This document shows, in pieces, positions 63,301 to 64,000 of a DNA stretch of 64,000 bases. How positions within the stretch are numbered: the first letter of the stretch is position 1; every line of letters begins with the position of its first letter. The position numbers and the translations under genes were made by a program. The stretch comes from Tribonema minus (lineage: Eukaryota; Sar; Xanthophyceae; Tribonematales; Tribonemataceae): the NCBI GenBank assembly GCA_017506865.1, contig JAFCMP010000079.1, forward strand, positions 1,054,001-1,118,000. The letters are read 5' to 3'. The notes under the pieces were generated by a model. The model did no database searches and had not been told where the DNA came from. It was given only the letters and a program-made list of their open reading frames with translations.

Positions 63301-63486
63301 GCGCCCCGGCGGGTCCAGCCCCGTCTCCGAGTCCAGCTCCATGTGGCGCAGCCAGCACATCTTGTCCGCCAGCAGCGCCTGCAGCATGCTCGACGTGCCC
63401 CACACGCGCTGGCGGAAGTAGTGGCGCAGGCACTCCTCGCCGTCCCAGATCTCCAGCCCCGAGGACGTGAAGCCGGGGACGATGAC
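54345..63486 (-). CDS. PDAT: Phospholipid:diacylglycerol acyltransferase (PDAT, LCAT family), 5' end missing
   Basis: Nine exons: 63486-63213, 62025-62010 (a 16-nt micro-exon), 61167-61011, 60275-60043, 59446-59282, 58143-57871, 56291-56067, 55324-55148, 54525-54345 (TGA). All phases agree and the joined length is 1701 nt (566 aa). PDAT moves an acyl group from a phospholipid to diacylglycerol, making triacylglycerol in the ER. Visible features: VIVPGFTSSGLEIWDG, the lid-region CWLRHMELDSETGLDP, YVFRGYWVWGKVIENLA, ASYDWRLSPW, the nucleophile SHSFGG (usually GHSMGG), KHVAGVANVAGSLLGVPKA, catalytic Asp in NGDGTVPLLSLGYMC, and His in SGDHIDVLGN. The first exon here begins after an acceptor in phase 0, so the N-terminal anchor lies upstream, perhaps outside the window. 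Intron 3 has a GC donor (CAG/GCAAGT at 61010). For the 58143 exon start, 58140 is an equally good alternative. Confidence 0.9.
55452..55550. repeat. Perfect 50-bp tandem duplication
   Basis: The unit beginning ATGTACCAATGTGCATCAGC at 55452-55500 repeats exactly at 55502-55550, period 50 bp. It lies in the PDAT intron between the exons at 56067 and 55324. Perfect identity indicates a very recent event or an assembly artefact. Confidence 0.95.
55883..56148. repeat. Duplicated donor edge of PDAT exon 56067-56291
   Basis: About 95 bp around the donor (56054-56148) recur at 55883-55978, period about 171 bp, including the donor CGTCACCTCGGCGCCG and about 80 nt of exon with substitutions. Both are flanked by CAACTTGAAGTACACT motifs. 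Confidence 0.85.
57039..57044 (-). terminator. Polymerase III terminator of the 5S gene
   Basis: A run of six T on the minus strand (AAAAAA at 57039-57044 on the plus strand) immediately after the 3' end of the 5S rRNA. Confidence 0.85.
57045..57161 (-). rRNA. 5S rRNA: 5S ribosomal RNA
   Basis: On the minus strand, 117 nt from GGGTACGGCCATATCATGG to GTGCTGTACTC. It contains the diagnostic 5S blocks: GGCCATA near the 5' end, CTCGTCCGATGCCGAAGTTA (CGTCCGAT plus box A), AAGCACC, TAGTACT and GGGGGACCACGTGGGAA (box C). The ends pair to form helix I (GGGTAC with GTACTC). A T6 run follows directly, as expected of a polymerase III terminator. It lies inside the PDAT intron between exons 58143-57871 and 56291-56067, on the same strand as the PDAT gene. 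Confidence 0.95.
57505..57900. repeat. Two echoes of the donor edge of PDAT exon 57871-58143
   Basis: The exon end plus donor (CTCACATTGGGTGGTCGTAG on the plus strand, real copy at 57866) recurs at about 57685 and 57510, steps of about 181 and 175 bp. Each echo also carries GCATGGTGGACATCCACC and CCGCATCGATCAAT. A further remnant of GTGGACATCC is at 57380. Confidence 0.88.
58765..59350. repeat. Array of donor-edge echoes of PDAT exon 59282-59446
   Basis: The donor edge (TCACCTGATCATGTTGCCGT on the plus strand, real copy at about 59278) recurs at about 59199, 59088, 58981, 58873 and 58765, steps of roughly 80-110 bp. Some copies keep up to 50 nt of exon (GGCTCCGCCTCCTCCTGCGT). Just inside most donors lies CTTCAACTTCAAGT, so the scattered motif is part of the repeated unit. 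An acceptor-edge copy of the same exon is at about 59523-59586. Confidence 0.88.
60375..61600. repeat. Echoes on both sides of PDAT catalytic-serine exon, and of next acceptor
   Basis: Exon 61011-61167 has donor-edge echoes at about 60859-60955 (nearly complete, reading LHSFGGQ then GC donor), 60741-60778 and 60615-60655. It has acceptor-edge echoes at about 61271-61335, 61391-61455 and 61551-61592. The acceptor edge of the next exon (60275) has one echo at about 60385-60465 (CFFLNWVESKNGGKG). Similarity falls with distance from the real exon. Confidence 0.85.
62925..63225. repeat. Tandem duplication including PDAT first-exon donor
   Basis: Two units of about 150-160 bp (about 62925-63070 and 63077-63225) share GCCGCCATCACACCAGCAAC and end in the donor edge TCACCGGCGAGGTTCT. 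The copy at 63049-63066 is the echo; the copy at 63209-63225 is the real donor. Confidence 0.8.
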
Positions 63487-64000
63487 CTGGCGGCGGCGGC
63501 GGCGGGGGCGGCGGCGGTAGCGGCGGTGGCGGTGGCATAAGCGGGCGCGGCTCAGTGAGCTTTAAGAGGGCACGGCTCAGTTGAGGTCAAAGCGGTGCTG
63601 TGGCGGTGTCACGGCGCATGTGTGCGTTACAACGTCGGCGCGCGAGCGCGCTGCGGCGGCGCCGGCGCTTCGCAGGCTGATGCGAAATGCGGCGGCGCGC
63701 GAGCTGTGCGGAGGTGCGTGCACAACAGCGCTCAGCGCTGCGCAGACGGTTGCTGCGGCCGCTTTGGCCGACGTTGCTGGCAGCAGAGCTGCCGCAGCCA
63801 GTTGCTGAGCAGCATCAGTGCAGACTGGGTGTCCTGATGGAGCAAATGAACTCATATTCAGAAAGAGCATGATGTGCTGTGCCTACTTGTCCAGCACGAA
63901 AAACAGAGTCAGACTCAGGCAGCGCAGGCTTACTCCCCAGACCCCCACCCTGAGTCAGACTCAGAGTCAGGCAGCGCAGACCCACTCCCCAGACCCCCAT
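63487..64000. other. Upstream of PDAT: 5' exon not resolved; short end repeat
   Basis: The missing PDAT N-terminus should lie here or beyond the window. An Ala-rich minus-strand frame at 63870-63577 is a possible 5' exon, but no donor was matched. At the end, GAGTCAGACTCAGGCAGCGC-like units repeat (about 63907-63950 and 63952-64000). Confidence 0.35.

Overview
This window is nuclear DNA from a eukaryote with large, GC-rich, intron-rich genes, most likely a photosynthetic stramenopile (ochrophyte alga). The evidence: every multi-exon gene can be joined across GT-AG (sometimes GC-AG) introns with matching phases; there is a mitochondrial m-AAA protease, a PDAT-type acyltransferase, ARF GTPases and a 5S rRNA; and one predicted protein starts with a signal peptide ending in an AFAP motif (Phe right after the cleavage site), the hallmark of plastid import in red-lineage secondary algae. 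The lineage is inferred; no species can be named.

Layout. 1260-10920 (-): a 10-exon gene joining leucine-rich repeats, IQ motifs, WW-like motifs and a Tudor-like fold. 11302-15163 (+): a cytochrome P450. 16861-18517 (-), 35550-37072 (-) and 51624-53103 (+): three members of one F-box/ankyrin-like family with the same intron position; two carry frame breaks. 20448-22223 (-): a coiled-coil protein, divergent from 22736-34572 (+): a 12-exon AFG3/FtsH protease. 37166-42501 (+): a 6-exon, probably plastid-targeted protein of unknown function. 43867-46408 (-): an ACL4-like TPR chaperone. 47031-47576 and 48998-49543 (+): tandem ARF genes with nearly identical products. 54345-63486 (-): a PDAT (phospholipid:diacylglycerol acyltransferase) whose 5' end is not resolved, with a 5S rRNA gene inside one intron.

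The genes look like unrelated housekeeping genes, not an operon or one system. Membrane lipid and trafficking functions (PDAT, ARF, P450) and organelle functions (m-AAA protease, plastid protein) sit next to each other without an evident pathway.

The most unusual signal is structural. Many introns contain decayed copies of the edge of the neighbouring exon together with its splice site. Copies of donor edges always lie downstream of the real donor, and copies of acceptor edges always lie upstream of the real acceptor. I count about 13 affected junctions in four genes, some with 3-5 stepped copies. This suggests that introns here grow by repeated tandem duplication across splice junctions. Other points are a 16-nt micro-exon, GC-AG introns, a degenerate interstitial telomere tract in an intron, and a short AACTTCAA/TTGAAGTT motif scattered through non-coding DNA. 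All coordinates were worked out by hand from the sequence; exon boundaries rest on splice consensus, phase and family similarity.
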